64,000 nucleotides of DNA from an uncultured Bacteroides sp. (lineage in GTDB: Bacteria; Bacillota; Clostridia; Lachnospirales; Lachnospiraceae). The translations under genes were made by a program, and so were the position numbers. Positions within the stretch are counted from its first letter, which is position 1; each line of letters starts with the position of its first letter. The stretch lies in the NCBI GenBank assembly GCA_945913015.1, contig CAMECH010000002.1, positions 91,593-155,592 of the forward strand, given 5' to 3'. This document shows positions 1-9,058 of this stretch, in pieces. The notes below the pieces were generated by a model. That model worked only from the letters and a program-made list of their open reading frames with translations, had not been told where the DNA came from and ran no database searches.

Positions 1-816
1 TTTTATTTCATCCGCCGGAATTTTATATATGGCAGAAGTACCATCCTTTTTCTTATAACAAATGTCCGTGCCGTCCAGGTAAAAATCAACTGTATTCCTG
101 TCAGAGACATTTTTTCTTCCAAATGTATTAATGTGCGCGCTGCATTTACCGGCAGACGGAGCGAGTGTATCAAGACAATACAGCTCATCGCCCGGAATCT
201 GGTTTTTGTAAATATTTTCTTTTGCCGCCGTATATTTTGCCATTGTGCCATAATGGTCCAGATGTTCCTCATGAAGATTGAGATATACTGCGTGGTGTGC
301 CGACACATCCATATATTCAAGCTGGTGGCACGACAATTCAAGAACTGCCGTGGTTGTATCTTTCATCATATCCGCTATTTCAAATACCGGAATTCCTATA
401 TTACCTGCCAGCATAACATCCGCCCCCGCGCTCTTAAGCACATGATAAAGCAGTGTTGTTGTGGTGCTTTTCCCCTTTGTTCCGGTAATTCCTATAATTC
501 TGTCGCGGTAGCAGCCAAAGAACACCTCCATCTGTGACACAATATTGCAGGTGTACTCATCAATCTCTCTGTCAAGCACAATTCCCGGGCTCTTAAATAC
601 AACATCAAAATCATTAAGGCAGTTGAGATAATCCTCTCCTGTAATTGTAATAACTCCGTCCGGGAGTTCGGCATTTATCGGTCTTGCATCCGCAATCGCA
701 ATAAGTCCGGCACCTGATGCTTTTATCAAAAACGGAAGTGTGGATTTTCCTTCCCGCCCAAATCCCAATATAAGAACTTTTTTACCGTTAATCAGTTCAT
801 GTATATATTCTATCAC
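1..816 (-). CDS. murD: MurD-type UDP-MurNAc-L-Ala:glutamate ligase (3' end cut by window edge)
   Basis: This is a Mur ligase that adds glutamate to UDP-MurNAc-L-alanine in the cytoplasm. The reading frame runs off the left edge with no stop, leaving 272 residues. An N-terminal nucleotide-binding fold (VLILGFGREGKS, residues 14-25) is followed by the Mur ligase P-loop GTKGKST (112-118) and the central-domain stretch ELSCHQLEYMDVS. I place the start at a GTG that overlaps the TGA of the upstream gene, preceded by AGGGAGAGG, so the two are probably translationally coupled. Being fused to a MurL-like gene, it may be the MurD2 type, which uses L-glutamate instead of D-glutamate. That is inference from context; the ligase assignment itself is secure. 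Confidence 0.88.
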   Translation of the reverse strand, partial: MIEYIHELINGKKVLILGFGREGKSTLPFLIKASGAGLIAIADARPINAELPDGVITITGEDYLNCLNDFDVVFKSPGIVLDREIDEYTCNIVSQMEVFFGCYRDRIIGITGTKGKSTTTTLLYHVLKSAGADVMLAGNIGIPVFEIADMMKDTTTAVLELSCHQLEYMDVSAHHAVYLNLHEEHLDHYGTMAKYTAAKENIYKNQIPGDELYCLDTLAPSAGKCSAHINTFGRKNVSDRNTVDFYLDGTDICYKKKDGTSAIYKIPADEIK

Positions 817-2270
817 TGTCTTGGCGCCCTCTCCCTTAATTTTTCCTTAAGTGTTAAGTTCAATGCCTCTTCAAAATCCTTCGGAAGCATATTATATTCA
901 TCATAATATCCAAAATATTTCTCACAATCCGGCAGGTTTTTCTCATAAAGTCCGGTACCGCAGTAATATCTGAACAAATACGGAAGCATTTCACCGGATG
1001 CTTTCATTTTCCTTATTGTAAGCGTGACCGCGGCATTTATCTCATCAACGCTTCCTACACATTCAAACGGCTTCTCGCTTGCAATTCCCACAAGCTTGTC
1101 AAAATCATTCTGCATGCTCTCATCCTGCGCCATATTTGTGCCAAATATATCACAGAGCTCCTCCTGTGCAAGAAATGGTGAAAGTATAAGCCACACAAAC
1201 AGGCATTTCGGGCAGTGTCCGCACCAGATATTCTGCTTACTTCCGACGTTACAGCTCTTGAAGATGTCATGATATTCCTTACACTCCGCGAAATCAGCCG
1301 CAATCTGGAACTCACTCAGCGGACGCAGCAGGCTGAAATAATAAGTATTACTCTTAAGGTAAACAGCCTCATATTCGTGAAAATCACGCTCAAACCTGAA
1401 GCTCTTTGAATACTGATGGTTTACGGTACTTCCCGGCACCGTACTCTCATTGGCGCTCGACTCATTGGACAGGGCAATATATGTTATATCATTCATATAT
1501 GCGGCAATTGTCGCAGAAAATGCCACTATAGCCGAGAAAGGCGTGTGACCGTTAAGAAATCCCTGTTTATTGAGTTCCAGCATATTTTTGTCAAGCGTTC
1601 TGTGCGCAGTAATTACATGGCTTCCGTCAAAATCCATGCCTGCTCTTTGGACAGTTTCAATTGTAGCGCCCCTCGGATTGATTATATATGCGTACACTGC
1701 ATTTTTATATTCCTTCAGCACATCAAGCGATACCGCCGAATCCTTGCCTCCGCCCACAGGGACCATGCAGCGTGCGCCTTCCTTAAGCGTCTTAATATTT
1801 GAATTGCGCATTGCAATTGCAGCCTGCACATCGGCTTCACACTGGAGTGAAAGCACCGGCTCATTTATGCCGTATTCAGGCTCTATCGTCATAAAATCCT
1901 GCTCATTTTCAACAATGCCGTTAGTATAATAGAACTCACCGAGTCCGTTAAAATAAAGTGATTTCCACCAGGTAATCATATCCTCACTGAGTGACGCATT
2001 TTTAATGCGCACAACCGGCGGACATGCTATTTTCCAATAGCTTATAAGCTCCACCATTCCCAGTGAAAATGCCATATTGCGAAAAGTCTCATCAGACGCA
2101 AAATCAGCCTTTTTATCTTTTACCGGAAATGTCCACGTTGGTGCAAATTCAGAAAGTCCGTCAATTTCAAAATGATACGTCAGCTTTATGTTACATTCAT
2201 CCTGCATGATATCAAATCCCTGATACGTAAATACGGGATATTTTTTTCTAAATTCAATATATGATAACAT
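813..2270 (-). CDS. murL: MurL-like UDP-MurNAc-L-Ala-L-Glu epimerase
   Basis: The 485-residue protein carries a PP-loop-like ATP-binding motif VPVGGGKDSAV (170-180), as in N-type ATP pyrophosphatases, and a late cysteine cluster (CNVGSKQ, then CGHCPKC). MurL of Xanthomonas is an ATP-dependent enzyme that epimerises the terminal L-Glu of UDP-MurNAc-L-Ala-L-Glu to D-Glu, and it is encoded next to MurD2. Here the gene overlaps a murD-like gene by four bases in the same order of use, which supports that role. The start ATG follows AAAGGGGAGCAC. No signal peptide or membrane segment is visible, so it should be cytoplasmic. The identification rests on the PP-loop, the length and the neighbour; a different PP-loop amidotransferase-like enzyme is the main alternative. 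Confidence 0.72.
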   Translation of the reverse strand: MLSYIEFRKKYPVFTYQGFDIMQDECNIKLTYHFEIDGLSEFAPTWTFPVKDKKADFASDETFRNMAFSLGMVELISYWKIACPPVVRIKNASLSEDMITWWKSLYFNGLGEFYYTNGIVENEQDFMTIEPEYGINEPVLSLQCEADVQAAIAMRNSNIKTLKEGARCMVPVGGGKDSAVSLDVLKEYKNAVYAYIINPRGATIETVQRAGMDFDGSHVITAHRTLDKNMLELNKQGFLNGHTPFSAIVAFSATIAAYMNDITYIALSNESSANESTVPGSTVNHQYSKSFRFERDFHEYEAVYLKSNTYYFSLLRPLSEFQIAADFAECKEYHDIFKSCNVGSKQNIWCGHCPKCLFVWLILSPFLAQEELCDIFGTNMAQDESMQNDFDKLVGIASEKPFECVGSVDEINAAVTLTIRKMKASGEMLPYLFRYYCGTGLYEKNLPDCEKYFGYYDEYNMLPKDFEEALNLTLKEKLRERAPRQ

Positions 2271-2327
2271 GTGCTCCCCTTTCCATGAACAAACAAAATG
2301 TCCGCACAATTATAATATAGTATGAAA

Positions 2328-2357
2328 AAATCCGCCCGGATAGCACCGGACGGATTT
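2328..2357 (-). terminator. Intrinsic terminator of the lipoprotein gene
   Basis: A stem AAATCCG-CCGG / CCGG-CGGATTT is followed on the minus strand by a T-run, just downstream of the lipoprotein stop at 2,421. It separates that gene from the murL-murD pair. Confidence 0.75.
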
Positions 2358-2420
2358 ATTATAGTAGAAAATACAATTAAAAGCAATTGTGTATTTTGAA
2401 TGACGCATATACATTTGAGG

Positions 2421-3950
2421 CTATTTTAGTTTTGCTTCTTCATTGCCAAATCTGATATTATCAAGCGTAAATGTATCCCCGTCATATGTTACATGGGAAG
2501 TTATGATAATATCGTCTACATAATCTCCCGTAACATTAGGTTCATATACAAGCCCTGCATGTACCTTCATATACCATTCACCGTTTTCATGTTCCATATA
2601 TCTTATTGATGACAGGTCTGCTGCCTTAAGTGCGGTCTTGCCGTTTTCTTCGTAAGACTTTCCAATATCTGATGCTGCCCCCGTTTCCGCGCCGTCAACA
2701 TACCAGTATATTGTCCCGGAAGTATCATCAAGCCGCCATGTGACTCTTTTCATCTGTTCATCTGCATTATCAAAATCATGGATACTAAGTTCATTATCCT
2801 TACTTATCTCCATAATCTTCAGTCCGTAAATCGAAACTCCCGTTCCATGCCCTTCACACGTACTGTAGCTGTACTCGGTTACGCCGTCTTTGTCATAATC
2901 TCCGCAGGCAAACTCAACACCACGGTCACTAAAGCTTTTCCAAACCGGATAAACATTATCACCAACTCTCAGAATCATGGCACTCATACCATATAACCCA
3001 TACAGTGCCGCATCAGATTCGGGTGCCTCTCCAAGAAGCAGAAAATCATCATTAAGCTCATAAATTTTATCCTTGTAATCTTTGGAATATAACGTCTTGG
3101 TCACCCCACGCAGTCTTGATGCCGTTGCACTGTTTACATACTTTTCAGCCTGCCTGTATCCGTCTGCATACTCATCTTTAATTATGCTTAATACAAACCA
3201 GTATTCTCCATACTGCCTCATCACATAATTCAGATGACTTCCGTCTGCAAATGTATAAACAAGACATACACTGTCATCACCTGCCGGAATGTTTGCGGTC
3301 ACGCTGCCACCGACAGGGTGTACAATGCGTTCAAATGCCGTAACAGGATTTTTAAGTTCATCCGACTGCTTTCTTTCGGATAATAAAGCTGCCAGCGTCA
3401 TTCCTTGTTCCTGACCTTCAATCCATTTATCCGCAATGGAAGTCATCGGAAATACCTGTAGTTTTCTGCCCTGCTCCGCCGTTTTGACAGAATCGCCGGT
3501 AACGTTTTCTGTCCCTTTTGCATATACCTTCATATCATCACCGACAACGCAGTGGACTATCGTCTGATATATTACAGGAATCAGGTCTTCATCAAGCTTA
3601 TAATAGCGAAGATAAATATCATAGTCCTTAGACCATCCGTGTGCTTCATCATATCCTGTAAGCACCGGCCTGCTGTCAAGGGATTTTACATTTCCCGAAA
3701 GTTCACTCTGCCAGTATGACAAATATTGCTGCTCAAGGTCATAGGTTGACGGATAATTGAATTTATGCTCATCGCTTATATTTGCATGGTCACCATATCC
3801 AAGCATGCCTATATAAGTTCCGCCTTGCGGCTGTGTACTTGCCTCTGTCTGTGTTGGTGTAACATTTTCCTGTGTACCCTGCGCACATGCTGAAAGCAAC
3901 ATTGTCATGGCTGCCAGCACCAAAAATACCGATTTTATTTTAATCTTCAT
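2421..3950 (-). CDS. Predicted lipoprotein of unknown function
   Basis: A 509-residue secreted protein. It starts with a lysine-rich n-region and a hydrophobic stretch ending in the lipobox LLSAC (Cys21), then a Thr/Gln-rich linker (ENVTPTQTEASTQPQGG), so it should be a lipid-anchored protein on the outer face of the membrane. The central part (about 320-390) has a FG-GAP/EF-hand-like piece, CGDYDKDGVTEYSYS, suggesting a calcium-binding beta-propeller-type segment. I do not recognise the rest. The ATG follows AGGGGGAAAA. It is monocistronic: the pfkA terminator lies upstream and its own terminator downstream. It may be a ligand-binding or envelope-sensing lipoprotein, but no function is shown. 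Confidence 0.8.
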   Translation of the reverse strand: MKIKIKSVFLVLAAMTMLLSACAQGTQENVTPTQTEASTQPQGGTYIGMLGYGDHANISDEHKFNYPSTYDLEQQYLSYWQSELSGNVKSLDSRPVLTGYDEAHGWSKDYDIYLRYYKLDEDLIPVIYQTIVHCVVGDDMKVYAKGTENVTGDSVKTAEQGRKLQVFPMTSIADKWIEGQEQGMTLAALLSERKQSDELKNPVTAFERIVHPVGGSVTANIPAGDDSVCLVYTFADGSHLNYVMRQYGEYWFVLSIIKDEYADGYRQAEKYVNSATASRLRGVTKTLYSKDYKDKIYELNDDFLLLGEAPESDAALYGLYGMSAMILRVGDNVYPVWKSFSDRGVEFACGDYDKDGVTEYSYSTCEGHGTGVSIYGLKIMEISKDNELSIHDFDNADEQMKRVTWRLDDTSGTIYWYVDGAETGAASDIGKSYEENGKTALKAADLSSIRYMEHENGEWYMKVHAGLVYEPNVTGDYVDDIIITSHVTYDGDTFTLDNIRFGNEEAKLK

Positions 3951-3965
3951 TTTTCCCCCTCTAAA

Positions 3966-4009
3966 AAGGCTTTCGCATACAGATATACTGTCTGTACAGC
4001 GAAAGCCTT
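3966..4009 (-). terminator. pfkA terminator
   Basis: An 11-bp perfect stem (AAGGCTTTCGC / GCGAAAGCCTT) lies six bases past the pfkA stop, followed on the minus strand by TTTTTAGAGG. Confidence 0.85.
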
Positions 4010-4014
4010 ATAAA

Positions 4015-4989
4015 TTACTTGGAAATCATTGAGCTTACAAGGAATTCGTAATCATCAATATCCTTCTTCATTGCGAGTGCCTCATCAATGTCATAATCCA
4101 CAAACTGACCGTTCTTGTAGGCAACAACTCTGTTACTCTTGCCCTCACAGAGAAGGTCTACTGCTCTTGCTCCCATGACTGACGCATAAACTCTGTCCTT
4201 ACATGTCGGATTACCGCCGCGCTGCATGTAGCCAAGAATTGTTGCACGAGTCTCAATTCCCGTTGCAGCCTCAATTCTTCTTGCCATGCCTGTTGAATGA
4301 CCGATACCTTCTGCATTGATTATGAGATGATGCTTCTTACCTCTCTTGCGTCCTTCAATAATGTGATTAATAAGCTCCTGCTCGTCATTATTATAACGCT
4401 CCGGAAGAAGAATATCCTCAGCGCCATTGGCTATACCGCACCACAATGCAATGTAGCCTGCATTACGTCCCATAACTTCAATAATGCTGCATCTCTCATG
4501 GGAAGTTGATGTATCACGCACCTTATCAATCGCTTCCATTGCCGTATTGACAGCAGTATCAAAACCGATTGTGTAATCCGTACATGCTATGTCCAAATCG
4601 ATTGTTCCCGGAAGTCCGATTGTATTAACCCCTTGTGCCGCAAGCTTCTGCGCACCACGGAACGAACCGTCACCGCCTATTACAACAATACCGTCAATAC
4701 CATGCTTACGGCATGTCTCGGCTGCCTTCTCCTGACCCTGCTGTGTCATAAACTCAAGGCTTCGTGCCGTATAAAGCACTGTACCGCCGCGCTGTATTAT
4801 ATCAGATACACTGTGCTTATCCATATCTATAATCTCATCGTTAATCAGGCCATTGTATCCTTTAAGTATACCCTTTACCTTAAGCCCTTTGGCAATTGCC
4901 GTTCTTACTACGGCACGGATGGCAGGATTCATACCAGGTGCATCACCACCACTCGTCAGAACTCCTATTGTTTTAATCTCTTTTGCCAT
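4015..4989 (-). CDS. pfkA: ATP-dependent 6-phosphofructokinase
   Basis: Glycolytic enzyme, fructose-6-phosphate + ATP to fructose-1,6-bisphosphate; 324 residues, normal for the bacterial family. N-terminal [10 protein letters not shown] (12-21), the nucleotide loop GGDGS (105-109) and PGTID (127-131) are present. The glycines in the last two motifs mark the ATP rather than the PPi class. The catalytic loop reads T-I-D-L-D (D131, D133), whereas most family members have T-I-D-N-D. The sugar-phosphate stretch MGRNAGYIA follows. An open frame extends about 33 codons upstream through a dispersed repeat, but the start with GGGAG seven bases upstream at 4,989 gives the normal PFK N-terminus. dnaE lies upstream, as is common in clostridia; a separate promoter candidate sits in the gap. 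Confidence 0.95.
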   Translation of the reverse strand: MAKEIKTIGVLTSGGDAPGMNPAIRAVVRTAIAKGLKVKGILKGYNGLINDEIIDMDKHSVSDIIQRGGTVLYTARSLEFMTQQGQEKAAETCRKHGIDGIVVIGGDGSFRGAQKLAAQGVNTIGLPGTIDLDIACTDYTIGFDTAVNTAMEAIDKVRDTSTSHERCSIIEVMGRNAGYIALWCGIANGAEDILLPERYNNDEQELINHIIEGRKRGKKHHLIINAEGIGHSTGMARRIEAATGIETRATILGYMQRGGNPTCKDRVYASVMGARAVDLLCEGKSNRVVAYKNGQFVDYDIDEALAMKKDIDDYEFLVSSMISK

Positions 4990-5100
4990 ACTAATCTCCC
5001 ATTCCGCAGACGCTTTAGCGTCGAAGGAATCGCGAGCCGTCAGATTTAGCTCTGCGATAATGGCTTGTTTGTGGCGCCTGCGGCACAAACAGCCGTGTGA
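4990..5100 (-). repeat. Structured leader repeat, copy 1 (pfkA)
   Basis: About 110 bp immediately upstream of the pfkA start, homologous to elements at 24,110-24,222 and 59,137-59,242. Reading toward pfkA it has hairpin A (GTTTGTG...CACAAAC), hairpin B, shortened here to CGC-GAGC / GCTC-GCG, hairpin C (GACGCT-aa-AGCGTC inside ATTCC / GGAAT), and then the GGGAG ribosome site. The frame through it is open (starting [13 protein letters not shown]) but has a net four-base deletion relative to the other copies, so coding is unlikely. Its role may be that of a cis-acting RNA or an inserted repeat. Confidence 0.8.
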
Positions 5101-5125
5101 ATAATTTGACTAATTAATTTATATA

Positions 5126-5154
5126 ATTCTAATCCAATCAAATTATATTTTCAA
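5126..5154 (-). promoter_or_regulatory. Candidate pfkA promoter
   Basis: TTGAAA, a 17-bp spacer and TAGAAT on the minus strand. Transcription would begin near 5,119, placing the whole repeat in the 5' untranslated leader of pfkA. This was judged by eye only. Confidence 0.4.
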
Positions 5155-5199
5155 TAATTTTTTGGAATTTCAACACTTTGCACTTAAACAACCGTTTTT

Positions 5200-8100
5200 T
5201 CACAGTGTAATTCGTATGTTTTGCTGACCGAATTCGTTATTTAACATCATGACAAGTTCGTCATTTATACAAATATTCCGGCTGCTTGGCAGTTTTTTTA
5301 TCTGTTTTTCCTTTCGGCAGTATATTATTACACTGTCACGGCCGTCCGAATTGCGGATAAGCCCGTAAAGTCTGCTTTCATTTTCCTTAAAATGCTCAAT
5401 ATCTTCAAACTGTATCCAGCATTTTCTCGGAACCTCGTCAAATGTCATAACTCTGCTAAGAATAAGTTTTCCCTTTTCATCAGCTCCCGCCGAAACTTTT
5501 CCGTTAATAAATACCTTTTCATCAACCTCAAGCTTCGCCTTGTTATCTGCATAATTCTTAGGAAAAACAATGACTTCAACAGTTCCGTATAAATCCTCGA
5601 CAGTAACAAATGCCATTAACTGGTTTGTCTTTGTCGTCTTTACCGTCTTTTCCGTAATAATTCCGCCGATAGTAACGATATCTCCGTCATTAAGCGCTCC
5701 CTGCCTTGCATCAGACGCTGCGCCCGTTCCTGCCTCACTGCCCTGCCCGCCTGACCTGCCGTCAGCCTGACCGTCCCTGCGTCCTGCATTATTTGCTCCG
5801 GGTACTGCCACCGGAGCCGGAACATAATCCTTCTTTCCTCCGGGTGTATTCATATAAAGAGCAAGGTCGACCTTTCTTTCGGCATCACTGATACCATCGT
5901 TACCATTACTGCGTGTAACTTGGCCCTCCAATATGGTCTGCGGCACATCCTGTTCCTCATCCGGTTCAAAATCCGAAGATTTTGCCGTTGTAAACTTGTT
6001 CCACATATCCATATATTCATCAAGCGGATGTCCGCTTACATATATTCCAAGCACTTCCTTTTCAAATGCGAGAAGCTCTTTCTTTGAGTATTCGGCAACC
6101 TCCGGCATTTTAATCTCGTATGATGCCTTCTCTTCATCACTTACGAAATCAAACAGTGACATCTGTCCGCTCAGAGAATTCTTTTCATTGCGAAGCACAT
6201 CGTCAAGTATCTGCGGATATACAAGCATCTGCTGTCTTCTGTTTCCGTCAAAGCAGTCAAATGCTCCCGCCTTGATAAAGTTCTCTATTGTCCGCTTGTT
6301 GGCATCTTTATTCATTCGCTCAATAAAATCGCGGAGATTTTTGAAGCTTCCGTTTGCTTTTCTCTCTTCTACAAGTGCACCAATCGTAGGTCTTCCAAGA
6401 CTTTTAATAGCTGACAGCCCATATCGTATAGCATTGCCCGATACCGAGAACCCATATACTCCTTCATTTACATCTGGAGGAAGAATATCAACTCCCATCT
6501 GACGGCATGTCATTACGTACTCGGCAACCTTTGAATTGTTATCAATTACTGAGGTCATAAGTGCCGCCATAAACTGTGTAGGGTAATGTGTCTTTAAAAA
6601 TGCAGTCTGGTAAGCGACAACTGCATAACAGGCAGCATGCGACTTATTGAATGCATACTTTGCAAAATCAATCATATTATCGTAAATGCGTCCTGCAACC
6701 TTTTCATCTATTCCGTTATTGATGCAGCCCTTTACGCCTTCCTGCTCGTTGCCATAGATAAAGTTTTTGCGCTCCTGCTCCATGACATACGCCTTTTTCT
6801 TCGACATTGCACGCCGTACAAGGTCGCTTCGTCCCCAGGAATATCCTGCCAGGTCACGCACAATCTGCATTACCTGTTCCTGATAGACTATACATCCGTA
6901 CGTCGGCTCAAGAATCGGCTCTAACTGAGGACAGTCATATACTATGCTGTCCCTGTCATTTTTGCCCCTGATGTACTGCGGAATAAAATCCATCGGCCCC
7001 GGACGGTACAAAGAAATTCCGGCGATAATATCTTCCATGCTCTGCGGCTTCAGCTCTTTCATGAAGGATTTCATTCCTGCACTTTCAAGCTGGAACACGC
7101 CCTCTGTCTTACCTGAACCTAAAAGCTCATAAACCTCTTTGTCTTCATAGTCTATTTTATTAATATCAAAATCCGGAACAATTTCTCTTACCATATGCTC
7201 TGCGCTCTGGATTACAGTAAGAGTCCTCAGTCCGAGGAAGTCCATCTTTAAAAGTCCAAGTTCCTCAAGCGTTGTCATCACAAACTGCGCAACGATTGAG
7301 CCATCAGAGCCTCTCGAGAGAGGCACATACTCATCCACGGCTTTCTGGCTGATTACAACACCCGCAGCATGCATTGATGCATGACGTGGAAGACCTTCAA
7401 GCCTCTTTGCCTTGTCTATTAAGTCACGCACCGCATCATCACTCTGGTATAAAGCTTTCAACTCAGGATTCATCTCAAGCGCTTTATCAATTGTGATTCC
7501 TATTTCCCGTGGTATCATTTTTGACACTGAATCCACAAGTGCATAAGGCAGATCAAGTGCCCTTCCGACATCCTTAATTACAGCTCTTGCCGCCATTGTT
7601 CCAAATGTTACTATCTGGCACACTCTGTCCTTGCCATATTTTTCAACTACATAATCAATGACTCTCTGCCTGTTTTCAAAGCAGAAATCCACGTCAATAT
7701 CAGGCATCGAAACACGTTCAGGATTGAGAAAACGTTCAAAAATCAGATTATATCTGATTGGATCAATGTCGGTAATTGCAAGGCAGTACGCAACAACGCT
7801 TCCTGCCGCCGAGCCACGTCCCGGTCCCACACTTATATCATTACTTTTGGCATAGTTAATAAAATCCCATACAATCAGGAAGTAATCAACATATCCCATT
7901 GAGTTAATTACTGACAGTTCATAATCAAGTCTTTCCCTTACCTCTGCCGGTTCGTCGGGATACCTTTCCTTAAATCCCTCATCGCAAAGGTATTTCAGAT
8001 ATGAATAGGATGATTCAAACTCCGCCGGAGTATCATACTTAGGGAGCTTCTGAACACCAAATTCAATCTCAACATTACAGCGTTCTGCAATCTTTGCCGT

Positions 8101-8892
8101 ATTATCAAGTGCCTGCGGAACATAAGCAAAAAGCTCACGCATTTCTTCCTCAGACTTGAGGTAGTATTGTCCACCCTCATAGCGCATTCTGTTCTCATCG
8201 GTTATTTTCTTGGAAGTCTGAATGCAGAGCAGAATATCGTGTGCATCTGCATCTTCTGCGTAAGTATAGTGAACATCATTAGTTGCCACCAAATCTATTG
8301 AAAGCTCTCTGCTCATTCTCATAAGCTGCTGATTGACATATTTCTGTTCAGGTATTCCGTGGTCCTGCAGTTCAAGGAAAAAATTGTCTTTTCCGAATAT
8401 CTCCTGATAACGAAGTGCTGCCTTTACGCCCTCGTCATACATGTTTCTTACAAGGTATCTCTGGACTTCTCCCGCAAGGCATGCGCTGAGCGCAATGATT
8501 CCCTCATGGTATTCCGAAAGCACATCATAATCAACGCGTGGCTTATAGTAAAATCCGTCAACAAATCCTTTTGACACAATTTTAATAAGGTTATGGTATC
8601 CCTTATCATTCTCTGCAAGCAGCACAAGATGATAATATCTGTCATCACTTACTCCGGCTTCCTTGTCAAAGCGTGACCCCGGAGCAACATAAACCTCACA
8701 TCCGATAATCGGCTTTATTCCCTCTTTAACTGCGGCTTTGTAAAAATCTATTACGCCGTACATTACTCCGTGGTCGGTAATCGCAAGGCTGTCCATGCCC
8801 AGCTTTTTTGCCTGCGCCACAATCTCATTTATTTTACTTGAACCGTCAAGAAGACTGTATTCCGTATGCACATGTAAATGTGTAAATGCCAT
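5200..8892 (-). CDS. dnaE: DNA polymerase III subunit alpha (DnaE)
   Basis: Replicative polymerase subunit, 1,230 residues. The N-terminal PHP domain has its metal-ligand motifs intact (HLHVHTEYSLLDG at 5-17; AITDHG near 37-42). The palm carries GPGRGSAAGS and the catalytic PDIDVDF, followed by the finger region (DFLGLRTL, YQEQVM). A helix-hairpin-helix region and an OB-fold (IGGIITEKTVKTTK onward) lie in the C-terminal third. Between them, around residues 1,020-1,067, sits a Gly/Ala/Arg-rich low-complexity linker (GRRDGQADGRSGGQGSEAG) not typical of DnaE. The start ATG follows GAGGGAAACAA. An extended -10 box lies upstream at 8,955. pfkA follows 210 bp downstream with no strong terminator between. 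Confidence 0.96.
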   Translation of the reverse strand: MAFTHLHVHTEYSLLDGSSKINEIVAQAKKLGMDSLAITDHGVMYGVIDFYKAAVKEGIKPIIGCEVYVAPGSRFDKEAGVSDDRYYHLVLLAENDKGYHNLIKIVSKGFVDGFYYKPRVDYDVLSEYHEGIIALSACLAGEVQRYLVRNMYDEGVKAALRYQEIFGKDNFFLELQDHGIPEQKYVNQQLMRMSRELSIDLVATNDVHYTYAEDADAHDILLCIQTSKKITDENRMRYEGGQYYLKSEEEMRELFAYVPQALDNTAKIAERCNVEIEFGVQKLPKYDTPAEFESSYSYLKYLCDEGFKERYPDEPAEVRERLDYELSVINSMGYVDYFLIVWDFINYAKSNDISVGPGRGSAAGSVVAYCLAITDIDPIRYNLIFERFLNPERVSMPDIDVDFCFENRQRVIDYVVEKYGKDRVCQIVTFGTMAARAVIKDVGRALDLPYALVDSVSKMIPREIGITIDKALEMNPELKALYQSDDAVRDLIDKAKRLEGLPRHASMHAAGVVISQKAVDEYVPLSRGSDGSIVAQFVMTTLEELGLLKMDFLGLRTLTVIQSAEHMVREIVPDFDINKIDYEDKEVYELLGSGKTEGVFQLESAGMKSFMKELKPQSMEDIIAGISLYRPGPMDFIPQYIRGKNDRDSIVYDCPQLEPILEPTYGCIVYQEQVMQIVRDLAGYSWGRSDLVRRAMSKKKAYVMEQERKNFIYGNEQEGVKGCINNGIDEKVAGRIYDNMIDFAKYAFNKSHAACYAVVAYQTAFLKTHYPTQFMAALMTSVIDNNSKVAEYVMTCRQMGVDILPPDVNEGVYGFSVSGNAIRYGLSAIKSLGRPTIGALVEERKANGSFKNLRDFIERMNKDANKRTIENFIKAGAFDCFDGNRRQQMLVYPQILDDVLRNEKNSLSGQMSLFDFVSDEEKASYEIKMPEVAEYSKKELLAFEKEVLGIYVSGHPLDEYMDMWNKFTTAKSSDFEPDEEQDVPQTILEGQVTRSNGNDGISDAERKVDLALYMNTPGGKKDYVPAPVAVPGANNAGRRDGQADGRSGGQGSEAGTGAASDARQGALNDGDIVTIGGIITEKTVKTTKTNQLMAFVTVEDLYGTVEVIVFPKNYADNKAKLEVDEKVFINGKVSAGADEKGKLILSRVMTFDEVPRKCWIQFEDIEHFKENESRLYGLIRNSDGRDSVIIYCRKEKQIKKLPSSRNICINDELVMMLNNEFGQQNIRITL

Positions 8893-8954
8893 TTGTTTCC
8901 CTCTTCAAATTATATCTTTAACCATTGTACGCAAAATTATTTTCACAGTTAGTT

Positions 8955-8963
8955 ATTATATCA
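8955..8963 (-). promoter_or_regulatory. Candidate extended -10 promoter for dnaE
   Basis: The minus strand reads TGATATAAT (TGN plus a consensus -10), about 65 bp upstream of dnaE. The -35 at the right distance is poor (TGTAAT), as expected for an extended -10 promoter. Confidence 0.4.
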
Positions 8964-9012
8964 CGAATCACTCTTCAATTACAGTATTTATTTTACCTGT
9001 ACAAATATAAAA

Positions 9013-9048
9013 AAGTCACAGATACAGATTTTTTCTGTCCTGTGACTT
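9013..9048 (-). terminator. Terminator of the hprK-to-HPr operon
   Basis: Stem AAGTCACAG-ACAGA / TCTGT-CTGTGACTT followed by TTTTATATTT on the minus strand, 11 bases past the HPr-like stop. Confidence 0.9.
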
Positions 9049-9058
9049 CGGCGTCTCT

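Noticed and set aside
4990..5088. N-terminal extension of PfkA ([13 protein letters not shown]...)
   Set aside because: The sequence belongs to a dispersed repeat also found before unrelated genes, and a normal PFK start with a ribosome site follows it.
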